Part shown: positions 16,284-25,508 of the stretch, piece by piece
Layout: every line of letters begins with the position of its first letter
How positions within the stretch are numbered: position 1 is the stretch's first letter
Origin: Meridianimarinicoccus aquatilis
GTDB taxonomy: Bacteria; Pseudomonadota; Alphaproteobacteria; Rhodobacterales; Rhodobacteraceae
Direction of reading: 5' to 3'
NCBI RefSeq assembly: GCF_004358675.1
Contig: NZ_SMZO01000004.1
Location: forward strand, 1-64,000
Length of the DNA: 64,000 nucleotides
The notes under the pieces: generated by a model
The model's input: the letters and a program-made list of their open reading frames with translations, nothing else
What the model was told of the DNA's origin: nothing
The model's database searches: none
Position numbers and translations under genes: made by a program

Positions 16284-17522
16284 TCACTCCGCAGCCATCA
16301 GGCCGCGCCCGGTTAGGCGGGATTGCAGCGCGCGGGCATACCAATCGACAAACTGGATCACGCCACTTTCCTGACGCGGCGAATACGGGCCGGGCGTATA
16401 GCCGGGCGAATTGATGCCGATCTGGTTTTCTTCGACGATGCGGCGATCTTCATCGTTGGTGTGCAACCAGACTTCTGTCAGGCGGTTCAGGTCGTAGTCC
16501 ACACCTTCTTGCGCGTCTTTGTGCACGAGCCATGTGGTCGTAACTTGTGTTTCCGTGGTCGAAATCGGCATGACGCGAAACACCAATGCATGGTCTGACA
16601 AGAAATGGTTCCAGGTGTTTGGATAGTGAAAGAACAGGCAGGTGCCCGCGTTATCAAACGGGATGCTGCCGATCCGTTTACTGACGGCTGCCTTGCCGTC
16701 CATCGTGTAGCTGACCGCGTCGCCCATGAACGGGATGCGTACGAACCGCCACTGTTCTGTTGGTGTGATGGTGTATTTTGATGGCAACCCGGCGGCTTCA
16801 CAGCGTGCGACATGGGCCGCACCTTGTGGTGACGACAGGCTGTCATCCGCACCAACGAGGTCAGGGTCATCCGAAAACGTGCGGCACAAAGACGGGTGAG
16901 ACCCTGAGCAATGATAACACTCGCGGTTGTTTTCCAGCACCAGTTTCCAGTTGGCTTTCTCGACAATGGTGGACTGAAACGCGACCTTGCAATCGGCCAT
17001 CCCGTGTGGGCCGGCATACCGCGCCGCTTCGTGGGCAAGGGGGGCGAAATCCGGCGCAGCCTCGGCAAGGCAGACAAAGACGAGCCCGGCTGCTTGCGCC
17101 ACGTGAACAGGTTTCAGGCCATGCTGCGTGGGATCAAAGTCATCGCCCATTTCCCGCGCCCACAGGAGCCGTCCGTCAAGTTCATAGGTCCATTGGTGGT
17201 AGGGACAGACAAGCTTGGGAGAGACCCCTTTATCCGCAGCACAAACGCGGCTGCCCCTGTGACGGCACGAATTGTGAAAGCCGCGCAATACCCCGTCAGC
17301 GCCGCGCACAAGAATAATCGCGGCCGCGCCAATTTGCAGCGTGATAAAGCTTCCGGTTTTTGGAAACTCGGCAACCGTCGCGGCCATGAGCCAGTCTTTG
17401 TACCAAATGTGACGGAGATCTGCCTGATAGACATCAGGATCAGTATAGAATGGTTGCGGCAGGGAATGACCCTGCTTGCGCGAGAGGACAAGAGAAAGGA
17501 CGTCAGCGTTGCTCAGCATCAT
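16284..17522 (-). CDS. gbcA: Rieske oxygenase of glycine betaine monooxygenase type (GbcA-like)
   Basis: A 412-residue ring-hydroxylating-type oxygenase alpha subunit. The Rieske centre ligands are CRHRGSRVC and CPYHQWTYE (residues about 85-110). The mononuclear iron site follows in ENNRECYHCSGSHPSLC, with the two His of the facial triad. In the family GbcA removes a methyl group from glycine betaine to give dimethylglycine and formaldehyde. Neighbours support an N-methyl catabolic route: its reductase is 4 bases downstream and a dimethylglycine-dehydrogenase-like flavoprotein lies 111 bases upstream on the same strand. Stachydrine or hydroxyproline-betaine demethylases use very similar sets, so substrate is moderate confidence. 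AGGA precedes ATG 17522. Confidence 0.86.
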   Translation of the reverse strand: MMLSNADVLSLVLSRKQGHSLPQPFYTDPDVYQADLRHIWYKDWLMAATVAEFPKTGSFITLQIGAAAIILVRGADGVLRGFHNSCRHRGSRVCAADKGVSPKLVCPYHQWTYELDGRLLWAREMGDDFDPTQHGLKPVHVAQAAGLVFVCLAEAAPDFAPLAHEAARYAGPHGMADCKVAFQSTIVEKANWKLVLENNRECYHCSGSHPSLCRTFSDDPDLVGADDSLSSPQGAAHVARCEAAGLPSKYTITPTEQWRFVRIPFMGDAVSYTMDGKAAVSKRIGSIPFDNAGTCLFFHYPNTWNHFLSDHALVFRVMPISTTETQVTTTWLVHKDAQEGVDYDLNRLTEVWLHTNDEDRRIVEENQIGINSPGYTPGPYSPRQESGVIQFVDWYARALQSRLTGRGLMAAE

Positions 17523-17633
17523 GGATATCCTGAAAGTCCGCCCGAGGGCGATGAACTGGGGAATGATTTACGGATCGCGCGGCTGATACTCTGGCCTGAA
17601 AGCGGCGCGATAGGGGCGGGAAGAGACAAGCCT

Positions 17634-19682
17634 TTAAACATCCTTCATCAAGCGAAGGGCATCATAAATAGCGGCGTGGGTGTTGCGCGCAGAAACTGCA
17701 TCCCCGATGCGGTAAAGTACAAAGCCTGCATCGTGGGTCTCGCCCATGGGTTGCGGGCGCCCTTCGATCAGCGCGTCTTGATCGACTGCGCCAAGGTTAC
17801 TGGAATGGGGCTTGAGGTCGAAGTACAAGTCATCCAGCGGCAGCGTGCCATGATTAACCACGATCTGGTCGAAATCGCGGGTCTCTGTATGGGGCGAGTA
17901 ATCCGTCCCGATCACTGCACGCAGCCTATTCCCTGTACGGTCGACCGCGCGCAGGCGGTAGGTGACTGTGAACCGAACATCCTTGTTCTGAAGGGTGCGC
18001 ATGTAAGGCACGAGGTTCATTGCCATGACATCCGGAGCAAAGCTGCGGTCTGGCGTCATGATTTCCACGTGCGCCCCGCTAGCCGCGATCAATTCAGCGG
18101 CCTGAAGTGCTGCGTGATCTCCGGCGTCATCATAGATCAGGACCGATTGACCGGCCTTTGCATCGCCAGACAAAATATCCCAAGCGGATACCACAAGATC
18201 ATTGCCACGGGTCAGGACATCTGTATCAGGCAATCCTCCCGTCGCGACGATCACCACGTCAGGGGATAGGTCTAGGATGTCTTTGGCTTCGGCAAAGGTA
18301 TTGAACTGAAACTCCACATCACGGGCCGCGCATTGCGCCATACGCCAATCAATAATGCCAATCATCTCACGCCTGCGCGGGCTTTGGGCGGTGAGGCGGA
18401 TTTGCCCCCCGGGGTCAGGGGCTGCCTCAAACACCGTCACGCGATGCCCACGCTCTGCCGCGACGCGGGCAGCTTCCAACCCGGCTGGTCCGGCCCCGAC
18501 GATCACAACACGTTTGGGCCGCTCGGCGGGCTCGATCGTATGGGGCATCGATAATTCACGCCCTGTGGCCGCGTTGTGGATGCATAATGCGTCGCCGGCC
18601 TGATAGATGCGGTCAAGGCAATAGGTCGCTCCAACACACGGACGAATGTCGTCTTCGTGCCCGGACATGATCTTTTGAACCACATGCGGGTCAGCCATGT
18701 GCGCGCGGGTCATACCCACCAGATCAAGAAGACCTGAGGCCACGGCATGACGTGCAGTGGCAACGTCAGGAATGCGGGCGGCGTGGAATGTGGGCATCCC
18801 GGTTTCTGCGCGAACCTTTCCGGCGAAATCCAGATGCGGCGCGCTGGGCATACCTTGCACCGGAATCACATCGGTCAAACCTGGGTCGGTATCGATATGA
18901 CCCCGGATCACGTTCAGGAAATCAACCTGCCCGCATTCAGCAAGCCGACGTGATATTTCGAGCCCTTCATCCTCTGAGATGCCGCCCTCGACCGCCTCGT
19001 CGGCGGTATAGCGGATGCCGACAATGAAGTCTGGTCCGACCCGTTTGCGCACGGCGTCAAGCACATCGAACGTAAACCGCAAGCGATTGTCCAAACTGCC
19101 GCCATAGGGGGCGTCCAGCGTATTGGTTCGTTCGGACCAGAATTGGTCCATCAAGTGCCCATAGGCTTGTAATTCAATCCCGTCGAGACCTGCCGCCTGC
19201 ATCCGCTCTGCAGCGTCCGCATAGTCCGTTATTATGCGGGCAATGTCCCAATCTTCCAGCTTTTTTGGAAAGGCCCGGTGTGCGGCTTCACGCGCATGGC
19301 CAGGCGACACGGCTGGAAGCCAATCACCCTTATTCCAATGGGTGCGGCGCCCAAGATGTGTGAGCTGGATCATGACCGCGCAGCCATAGTCGTGGCATTC
19401 GTCCGCCAGTTTCGCCATCCAAGGAACAACTTCGTCCTTCCAGACGAGCACATTGTTGAAAACAGGCGGTGAATTGCGTGAAACCGCCGCCGACCCGGCT
19501 GTCATCGCCAACCCAACACCGGCTTTGGCCCGTTCCGCGTGATAGGCGCGATAGCGATCTTTGGGCATACCGTCTTCGGGATAGGCCGGTTCATGCGCCG
19601 TCGTCATGATCCGGTTCTTGAGCGTCAGGTGTTTGAGTTGATAGGGCTGCAGCAGTGGATCGGTGGAAAGGTCCTTTGGCAT
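17634..19682 (-). CDS. dgcA: OYE/trimethylamine-dehydrogenase-like flavoprotein (DgcA-like)
   Basis: A 682-residue protein of the 2,4-dienoyl-CoA reductase/trimethylamine dehydrogenase family. The N-terminal TIM-barrel FMN domain (1-365) has ELQAYGHLMDQF and SLDNRLRF. The [4Fe-4S] region has only C-x5-C spacing visible (RPCVGATYCLDR, then CIHNAATG). The C-terminal part binds FAD/NAD (VVIVGAGPAGLEAARVAAER near 395). Length matches DgcA of about 686 residues, which demethylates dimethylglycine to sarcosine. Start ATG 19682 has GGAG 6 bases upstream; an ORF start at 19793 is poorer. With GbcA and GbcB it would make a two-step betaine demethylation pathway; N-methylproline demethylase is the main alternative. 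Confidence 0.82.
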   Translation of the reverse strand: MPKDLSTDPLLQPYQLKHLTLKNRIMTTAHEPAYPEDGMPKDRYRAYHAERAKAGVGLAMTAGSAAVSRNSPPVFNNVLVWKDEVVPWMAKLADECHDYGCAVMIQLTHLGRRTHWNKGDWLPAVSPGHAREAAHRAFPKKLEDWDIARIITDYADAAERMQAAGLDGIELQAYGHLMDQFWSERTNTLDAPYGGSLDNRLRFTFDVLDAVRKRVGPDFIVGIRYTADEAVEGGISEDEGLEISRRLAECGQVDFLNVIRGHIDTDPGLTDVIPVQGMPSAPHLDFAGKVRAETGMPTFHAARIPDVATARHAVASGLLDLVGMTRAHMADPHVVQKIMSGHEDDIRPCVGATYCLDRIYQAGDALCIHNAATGRELSMPHTIEPAERPKRVVIVGAGPAGLEAARVAAERGHRVTVFEAAPDPGGQIRLTAQSPRRREMIGIIDWRMAQCAARDVEFQFNTFAEAKDILDLSPDVVIVATGGLPDTDVLTRGNDLVVSAWDILSGDAKAGQSVLIYDDAGDHAALQAAELIAASGAHVEIMTPDRSFAPDVMAMNLVPYMRTLQNKDVRFTVTYRLRAVDRTGNRLRAVIGTDYSPHTETRDFDQIVVNHGTLPLDDLYFDLKPHSSNLGAVDQDALIEGRPQPMGETHDAGFVLYRIGDAVSARNTHAAIYDALRLMKDV

Positions 19683-19838
19683 TGCGGCTCCGGACAGTTT
19701 ACGTGGCTCGACTGTATCTATGTGTAGGCTCATTCGGCGCGCCGGTTTTCCGCAAGGCGACCAGAGCAGGTGCAAACGCGACAACGGTTGCAATGGTTTG
19801 CTCGGTTTGGTTCAGTCCCCGCAACGCAAGGAGTCGCC

Positions 19839-20579
19839 GTGCCAGACACCCCTAACGTCCCCGAGTTTCCGCTCATCGCCCCGTTGGGTCTGGGCGGTTG
19901 GCTGGTGCGCTTTGGCGACCGGCCCGACGACGCAGCAAACCGTGCTGCGTTGTCCTTTCGTGCGGCCATCGACGCCGCGAACTGGAAGGAAGTTGCGGAA
20001 ACGGCCACCGCGCTCGCGTCCGTTTTCGTCAGTTTCGATCCCATGGTCACAGCGGCCGATGCGCTGAGGCACAAACTCGCGATGTTGCTGGCTGAGCGGG
20101 ATTGGATGGGGCAGGGGTTGCCCGCAGGGCGGCGGCGCTGGACCATTCCCTGTGCCTTTGGCGGCGCAAGCGGCCCCGCCTTGACCGATGTTGCGCAACA
20201 GGTCGGCTTGAGCGCAGACGAGGCAATTACAGCACTGACCCAAACACCGGTGCGCGTTCTGACCTTGGGGTTCGCTCCGGGACAGCCGTATTTGGGTACG
20301 TTACCACCGGAATGGGATATTCCGCGTCAGAAAACTCTCACGCCAATGGTGCCTGCCGGTGCGCTGGTCGTGGCTGTGCGGCAACTGATCGTGTTCACGG
20401 CGTCCACACCGACGGGCTGGCAACACATCGGGCAGACAAGCTTCGGCTGCTTTCGGCCAGACAGCGACTCAGCTTTTCCTTTGCGCGCCGGAGACGAGGT
20501 CGTGTACCGGGCTGTATCTGCAACGGATCTTCCACCATTTGGCGGTGATGGCGGCGCAATCTGCGAGGATCTGCCATGA
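19839..20579 (+). CDS. pxpB: 5-oxoprolinase subunit PxpB (KipI family)
   Basis: A 246-residue protein of the KipI/allophanate-hydrolase subunit 1 fold. Recognisable blocks are RRRWTIPCAFGGASGP, LTLGFAPGQPYLG and the proline-rich TLTPMVPAGALVVA. PxpB works with PxpA and PxpC in ATP-dependent opening of 5-oxoproline to glutamate. GTG 19839 is the likely start because AAGGAG lies 5 bases before it; an upstream ATG-type start at 19770 would overlap the divergent promoter of the dgcA-like gene. The stop overlaps pxpC by 4 bases. No pxpA is in the window, and pxpC is broken, so function here is doubtful. Confidence 0.9.
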   Translation: MPDTPNVPEFPLIAPLGLGGWLVRFGDRPDDAANRAALSFRAAIDAANWKEVAETATALASVFVSFDPMVTAADALRHKLAMLLAERDWMGQGLPAGRRRWTIPCAFGGASGPALTDVAQQVGLSADEAITALTQTPVRVLTLGFAPGQPYLGTLPPEWDIPRQKTLTPMVPAGALVVAVRQLIVFTASTPTGWQHIGQTSFGCFRPDSDSAFPLRAGDEVVYRAVSATDLPPFGGDGGAICEDLP

Positions 20580-21575
20580 CGCCAGCCCTGAAATTAATAG
20601 CGGTTGGCCCGCACGTTACCGTTCAAGATACTGGTCGCTTGAGAACTTTGGCATTTGGATTATCGCGCGGCGGCGCGGCTGATCGATATGCCTTGGCGGA
20701 AGGCGCCGCATTGCTAGGGCAGGCCGCGGACTTGGCCGTGTTGGAACTGGCGGGAATGGGCGGCACCTTCATGGCACGCGGCGCGTTTTGCGTGGCGCTT
20801 ACCGGTGCAGTTATGAGCGCGGAAATTGACGGCACACCTGTTCTATGGAACGCGTGTCACATGCTGCAAGACGGCCAGACATTGTGCATTGGTCCGGCGC
20901 GGCACGGCAGCTATGGCTATCTGTCAGTGGGCGGCGGTTTTCTGACGCCAACACTTCTTGGGGCGAGGTCGATGAATCCGGTCGCGGGTGTTGGCACCCC
21001 GCTGGAGGCTGGCGATTGCTTGCCTGTGGGGGGTGGCGGTCGTTCAGGACTGCGGCTTGAGCCTGTGGCGCGTTTTGGAAGTGGAACGCTGCGTGTCTTA
21101 CCCGGCCCGCAAACCGACCTGTTCACAAAGGACATGCTTTCACGTTTCTCAGAAACGACATTTCGCCGTGATCCGCGGAGCAATCGCCAAGGTGCTCGGC
21201 TTGCGCAAGACAGTGACGGATTTTCAGCAAAGGGCGGGCTCAGCGTTCTGTCGGACATTATCGTGCCTGGCGACATCCAGATCACGGGCGACGGCACCCC
21301 ATTTGTTTTGATGCCAGACGGCTGGCGGCTATCCGCGGCTCGGGTCGGTTTTGCCATGCGATCTTGCGCGGGTCGCACAGGCCGGACCCACAGACGAATT
21401 GCGCTTCCGGTTTGTGGACCGGGGTGAAGCCCTTGCCGCAGAAAGTGCTGCGCGTGCGGCTTGCGCAAAACTCTCTGCACAGGTCGAGCCAGTTTTGCGC
21501 GACGCAGCCGACATACCGGACTTGTTGTCATACCAACTTATCAGCGGTGTGACCTTGGGGGACGACCTGTTCTGA
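20576..21575 (+). pseudogene. pxpC: 5-oxoprolinase subunit PxpC (KipA family), frameshifted
   Basis: The first frame reads a normal PxpC from MTPALKLIAVGPHVTVQDTG to PFVLMPDG, then goes out of frame and stops at 21427. The missing C-terminus is present in the +1 frame from about 21318: TAGGYPRLGSVLPCDLARVA through to LISGVTLGDDLF, stop 21575. The family signature LMADRQTTGGYPRI lacks its RQ here. An 8-bp loss between two AGAC repeats (expected PDRQTAGG, observed gacggctggc) explains both the missing residues and the frame change. This is a genuine-looking deletion rather than a homopolymer error. The downstream part has no start signal of its own. Biotin-dependent-carboxylase-like fold (DUF183). 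Confidence 0.85.
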
Positions 21576-21710
21576 GTAAAGCAAATGGCTGATCCAATAG
21601 TTATGGAATCAGAGTTATGTAAATTATATATGCGTGCTTTGTCGTTCAGACCAAGTGAGCCACTGGTCGTAACACGCCGATGGCGCTAGGTTTCTTAGCA
21701 AGGAGACCCC

Positions 21711-23300
21711 ATGCGCGCTTTTGCCGATCTATTCCGTAGCCTTGACCAGACCTCGCGGACCAGTGTGAAAGTGTCTGCGCTTGCAGCTTATTTTGACATG
21801 GCACCAGAGCGCGATCGACTTTGGACCATCGCCTTACTGTCGGGTCGGCGCCCAAAGCGCTTGATCAGCACTGGGCGTTTGCGTGATTGGGCCGCTGAGA
21901 CGGCACAAGTGCCCTTATGGCTGCTGGAAGAAAGCTATGCCGTTGTCGGCGACTTGGCAGAGACAATTGCGCTTTTGCTTCCAACATCTGGCGGTACAAG
22001 CGCGCCGACGCTGTCGAACGTCATGGATGAGTTGGCCGCACTTTCGAATGCGGAAGACGACGAAAAACGTGCGACGGTGATGCGGTATTGGAACGACCTG
22101 CCGCCGGATGCACGGCTGGTGTTCAACAAACTGATCACTGGCGGATTTCGCATGGGCGTCAGTCGCAAGCTGATGACAAGGGCACTATCAAAGGCCACTG
22201 GAATTGAGGAAAGCGATCTGGCGCACAGGTTGATGGGTAATTGGACACCGCAAACAATCAGCTATGCCAATTTGGTGCTTGAACCAGATGCCAGTGAGCA
22301 GACTGCGCGCCCCTACCCCTTTTATCTCGCCTATCAGATTGAAAGTGCGCCCGAAGACCTGGGTGACCCCGGTGATTGGATGGCCGAGTATAAATGGGAC
22401 GGAATCCGCGGTCAGCTCATCCGGCGCGGCGGCGATTGGCATCTTTGGTCACGTGGCGAAGAACTGATCACTGATCAATTTCCCGAACTGGCGGCCACGT
22501 TAGACCATGTCCCAGATGGCACAGTCTTGGATGGTGAATTGCTGGCTTGGCAAGACGATGCGCCGCGCCCCTTTGCTGATCTGCAAAAACGGCTTGGCCG
22601 CAAAACGGTGCCTAAAAAGGTGCTGAAGGACGCGCCCGTGGTGCTTCTGGCCTATGATCTGCTTGAATTTGGCGGCAAGGACCTTCGCCCATGGCCACTT
22701 CGATCAAGGCGCGACGCCTTGACTGAGGTGATCCGCGCCCTGCCCCCAGATTGTCCGGTGCGCCTGTCCGACCCTTTGAAGTTTGCAGATTGGCCCGCGC
22801 TTGCTGCCATCCGTTCCAAAGCCCGCGACATTGGGACCGAAGGCGTGATGCTCAAGCGGATGCACGCCCCATATCTGGATGGGCGGCGCAAGGGCGATTG
22901 GTGGAAATGGAAGTTGGACCCAATGACCGTCGATGCGGTGATGATCTATGCGCAGGCAGGTCACGGACGCCGGGCAAACCTTTACACGGATTACACATTT
23001 GCCGTTTGGGACGGGGATACCTTGGTGCCGTTTACCAAAGCATATTCGGGCCTGACGGATGCAGAGTTCGGCAAGATCACAGCGTGGGTCCGCAAGAATA
23101 CGTTAGAGCGTTTCGGCCCCGTTCGCCGCGTGACGCCTGAACTCGTGTTCGAGATTGCGTTTGAAGGTATTCAGGAAAGCAGGCGTCACAAGTCCGGTAT
23201 TACGCTGAGGTTTCCACGCATGGTCAGGTGGCGTCAGGACAAACCAATGGCCGAGGCGAACACGCTCGCCGATCTTCGGGCCCTATTGCCGGAGCCGTGA
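21711..23300 (+). CDS. ATP-dependent DNA ligase
   Basis: A 529-residue ATP-dependent DNA ligase. The N-terminal DNA-binding helical domain (MRAFADLFRSLDQTSRTSVK) is followed by the nucleotidyltransferase domain with motif I EYKWDGIRGQL (Lys228 takes the AMP) and motif V region KGDWWKWKLDP. The OB-fold domain ends with the EIAFEGIQESRRHKSGITLR block. This size and domain order match the bacterial ligase that usually sits in an operon with an MBL-fold exonuclease, an Lhr-type helicase and a PdeM phosphoesterase. None of those partners is next to it here. AAGGAG precedes ATG 21711. It is additional to the NAD-dependent replicative ligase expected elsewhere. Confidence 0.93.
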   Translation: MRAFADLFRSLDQTSRTSVKVSALAAYFDMAPERDRLWTIALLSGRRPKRLISTGRLRDWAAETAQVPLWLLEESYAVVGDLAETIALLLPTSGGTSAPTLSNVMDELAALSNAEDDEKRATVMRYWNDLPPDARLVFNKLITGGFRMGVSRKLMTRALSKATGIEESDLAHRLMGNWTPQTISYANLVLEPDASEQTARPYPFYLAYQIESAPEDLGDPGDWMAEYKWDGIRGQLIRRGGDWHLWSRGEELITDQFPELAATLDHVPDGTVLDGELLAWQDDAPRPFADLQKRLGRKTVPKKVLKDAPVVLLAYDLLEFGGKDLRPWPLRSRRDALTEVIRALPPDCPVRLSDPLKFADWPALAAIRSKARDIGTEGVMLKRMHAPYLDGRRKGDWWKWKLDPMTVDAVMIYAQAGHGRRANLYTDYTFAVWDGDTLVPFTKAYSGLTDAEFGKITAWVRKNTLERFGPVRRVTPELVFEIAFEGIQESRRHKSGITLRFPRMVRWRQDKPMAEANTLADLRALLPEP

Positions 23301-23372
23301 AAATCGCGGCGCACCTTGCGGTTCAAGGCATGCGCGCCCTATGTCTATGCCATCACTTGAAACGAGGGCCCT

Positions 23373-25196
23373 ATGCGCGATTTTCCGACACCTGTTCATG
23401 ACGCAAACGCAACCGGAGCGAACGGAGGCTTTGGCGATCTGCCAGAATGGGATCTGACCGATCTGTATCCCGCACCGGACAGCCCGGAATTGGAAAAAGA
23501 TCTGGCTTGGCTTGAACAGGCCTATTCTGATTTCGCCGCCGATTACGAAGGCAAGTTGGACACGCTGGATGCCGCCGGGCTATTGGAGGCTGTGCAACGT
23601 GACGAGGCGCTGAGCCAGATCGCCGGGCGCATCATGTCGTTTGCCGGTCTGCGCTATTACCAGAACACGGTGGACAGCGAGCGCGCAAAATTCATGGCCG
23701 ATATGCAGGATCGCATCACGGTGATGACCAGCCAGCTTGTGTTCTATTCGCTGGAGTTGAACCGTATTCCCGATGACAAGCTGGCGGCAATGCTGGCTGA
23801 GAATGCGGACCTTGGGCGGTACAAACCGGTGTTTGATCGCCTGCGCGCGATGAAGCCTCACCAATTGTCGGACGAGTTGGAAAAGTTCCTGCACGATCAG
23901 TCTTCGGTTGGGTCAGCGGCGTGGAACCGTTTGTTTGACGAGACAATCGCCGATCTGGAATTCACCGTTCAGGACGAGCCACTGAACCTTGAAGGGACGT
24001 TGAACCTTTTGACCGACCCTGATCGTGCAACCCGCGAAGCTGCGGCGCATGAACTTGCGCGCGTTTTTGGCGAAAACGTGCGTATCTTTGCCCGGGTTCA
24101 CAACACGCTGGCGAAGGAAAAGGAAATCGAAGATCGCTGGCGCAAGATGCCCAGCCCCCAGGCAGGTCGCCACTTGGCCAACCATGTGGAGCCTGAGGTC
24201 GTCGAGGCCCTGCGCAACGCCGTTGTTGCCGCCTACCCCAAGCTGTCGCACCGCTATTACCAGCTGAAACGCAAATGGCTGGGGCTGGACACGCTTGAAG
24301 TCTGGGACCGCAATGCCCCCCTTCCGATGGAAGATGAAACGGTCGTCGACTGGCCGACAGCCCGCAAGATGGTGATGGATGCCTATGCGGATTTCGATCC
24401 ACGCATGGCTGACATTGCCGAGCCGTTCTTTGAAAAAGGCTGGATCGACGCAGGCGTGAAGCCCGGCAAGGCTCCGGGCGCGTTTGCGCACCCGACAGTC
24501 ACCAATGTGCACCCTTATGTCATGCTGAACTATCTCGGAAAGCCGCGTGATGTCATGACATTGGCTCACGAATTGGGTCATGGGGTGCATCAGGTTCTGG
24601 CGGCCGACCAGGGCGAGCTTTTGTCTTCAACGCCTTTGACCTTGGCGGAAACGGCATCGGTCTTTGGCGAGATGCTGACCTTCCGCAAGTTGCTGTCAAA
24701 TGCCAAAGACGATGCGCAACGCAAGGTTCTGTTGGCCGGCAAGGTTGAGGACATGATCAACACCGTTGTGCGGCAGATCGCGTTTTACGACTTCGAATGC
24801 AAACTTCATGCGGCGCGGCGCGAAGGGGAACTGACCCCCGACGATATCAATGCGCTTTGGATGAGCGTGCAGGCCGAAAGCCTTGGCGATGCCTTCACCT
24901 TCATGGAAGGGTATGAAACCTTCTGGGCCTATGTTCCGCATTTCGTGCATTCGCCGTTTTACGTCTATGCCTATGCGTTCGGCGACGGGTTGGTGAACGC
25001 GCTTTACGCGGTCTACGAAGAAAGCGGCGACGGGTTCCAGGAGAAGTACTTCGACATGCTTAAAGCGGGTGGATCGAAACACCACACCGAACTTCTGGCA
25101 CCGTTCGGCTTGGATGCGTCAGACCCGGCGTTCTGGGACAAAGGCCTCTCGATGATCTCGCGCCTGATTGACGAGTTGGAAGCGATGGAAGACTAA
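23373..25196 (+). CDS. pepF: M3 family oligoendopeptidase F
   Basis: A 607-residue cytoplasmic zinc metallopeptidase. The active-site motif is LAHELGHGVHQ (His399, Glu400, His403), with the third zinc ligand expected in TLAETASVFGEML about 25 residues on. The N-terminal helical region and the DLTDLYPAPDSPELEKDL opening are typical of the PepF/M3B family of about 600 residues. These enzymes trim peptides of roughly 7-17 residues. The start ATG 23373 follows GAGGGCCCT. A strong terminator at 25223-25252 closes the transcript. Confidence 0.95.
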   Translation: MRDFPTPVHDANATGANGGFGDLPEWDLTDLYPAPDSPELEKDLAWLEQAYSDFAADYEGKLDTLDAAGLLEAVQRDEALSQIAGRIMSFAGLRYYQNTVDSERAKFMADMQDRITVMTSQLVFYSLELNRIPDDKLAAMLAENADLGRYKPVFDRLRAMKPHQLSDELEKFLHDQSSVGSAAWNRLFDETIADLEFTVQDEPLNLEGTLNLLTDPDRATREAAAHELARVFGENVRIFARVHNTLAKEKEIEDRWRKMPSPQAGRHLANHVEPEVVEALRNAVVAAYPKLSHRYYQLKRKWLGLDTLEVWDRNAPLPMEDETVVDWPTARKMVMDAYADFDPRMADIAEPFFEKGWIDAGVKPGKAPGAFAHPTVTNVHPYVMLNYLGKPRDVMTLAHELGHGVHQVLAADQGELLSSTPLTLAETASVFGEMLTFRKLLSNAKDDAQRKVLLAGKVEDMINTVVRQIAFYDFECKLHAARREGELTPDDINALWMSVQAESLGDAFTFMEGYETFWAYVPHFVHSPFYVYAYAFGDGLVNALYAVYEESGDGFQEKYFDMLKAGGSKHHTELLAPFGLDASDPAFWDKGLSMISRLIDELEAMED

Positions 25197-25222
25197 GCTC
25201 CCAACTGGATAAAGTTATTGAC

Positions 25223-25252
25223 CGGCCGGTCCCCTTGGGGTCGGCCGTTTTT
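25223..25252 (+). terminator. Intrinsic terminator after pepF
   Basis: CGGCCG...CCCC pairs with GGGG.CGGCCG around a TT turn, followed by TTTTT at 25248-25252. It lies 27 bases past the pepF stop. Confidence 0.85.
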
Positions 25253-25508
25253 CGTTGGCGCATATCAAAGCCGCCGTCATAAGGGCTTTTTGACCGCGCC
25301 CGTTAATAGTTTGCGCTTTATTTCAGATGCTTGAGGTCACGCCTCTCGCAACCAAAACGATTGTTTTTGTGACGAGAGGTAAAAAATAGTTACCAAATTT
25401 CAAAAACCCGTGTTAGCGATATGGGGCGACAGTTATGGCACAAGACCAAACACAATCGCCTGAACGCGTGCGCGGGGCGCTTTTTCCCGCGACTTGGGAG
25501 GAGACAAA
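25253..25508. other. Intergenic region with a long inverted repeat (25342-25379)
   Basis: No gene is seen before the dehydrogenase starting at 25509. CCTCTCG (25342-25348) and CGAGAGG (25373-25379) form a 7-bp stem, extended after an internal loop by AAAAC/GTTTT. The sequence beyond it is AAAAAATAG. It could be an operator or a hairpin in the 5' untranslated region. AT-rich sequence at 25380-25415 may contain the promoter. Confidence 0.45.
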
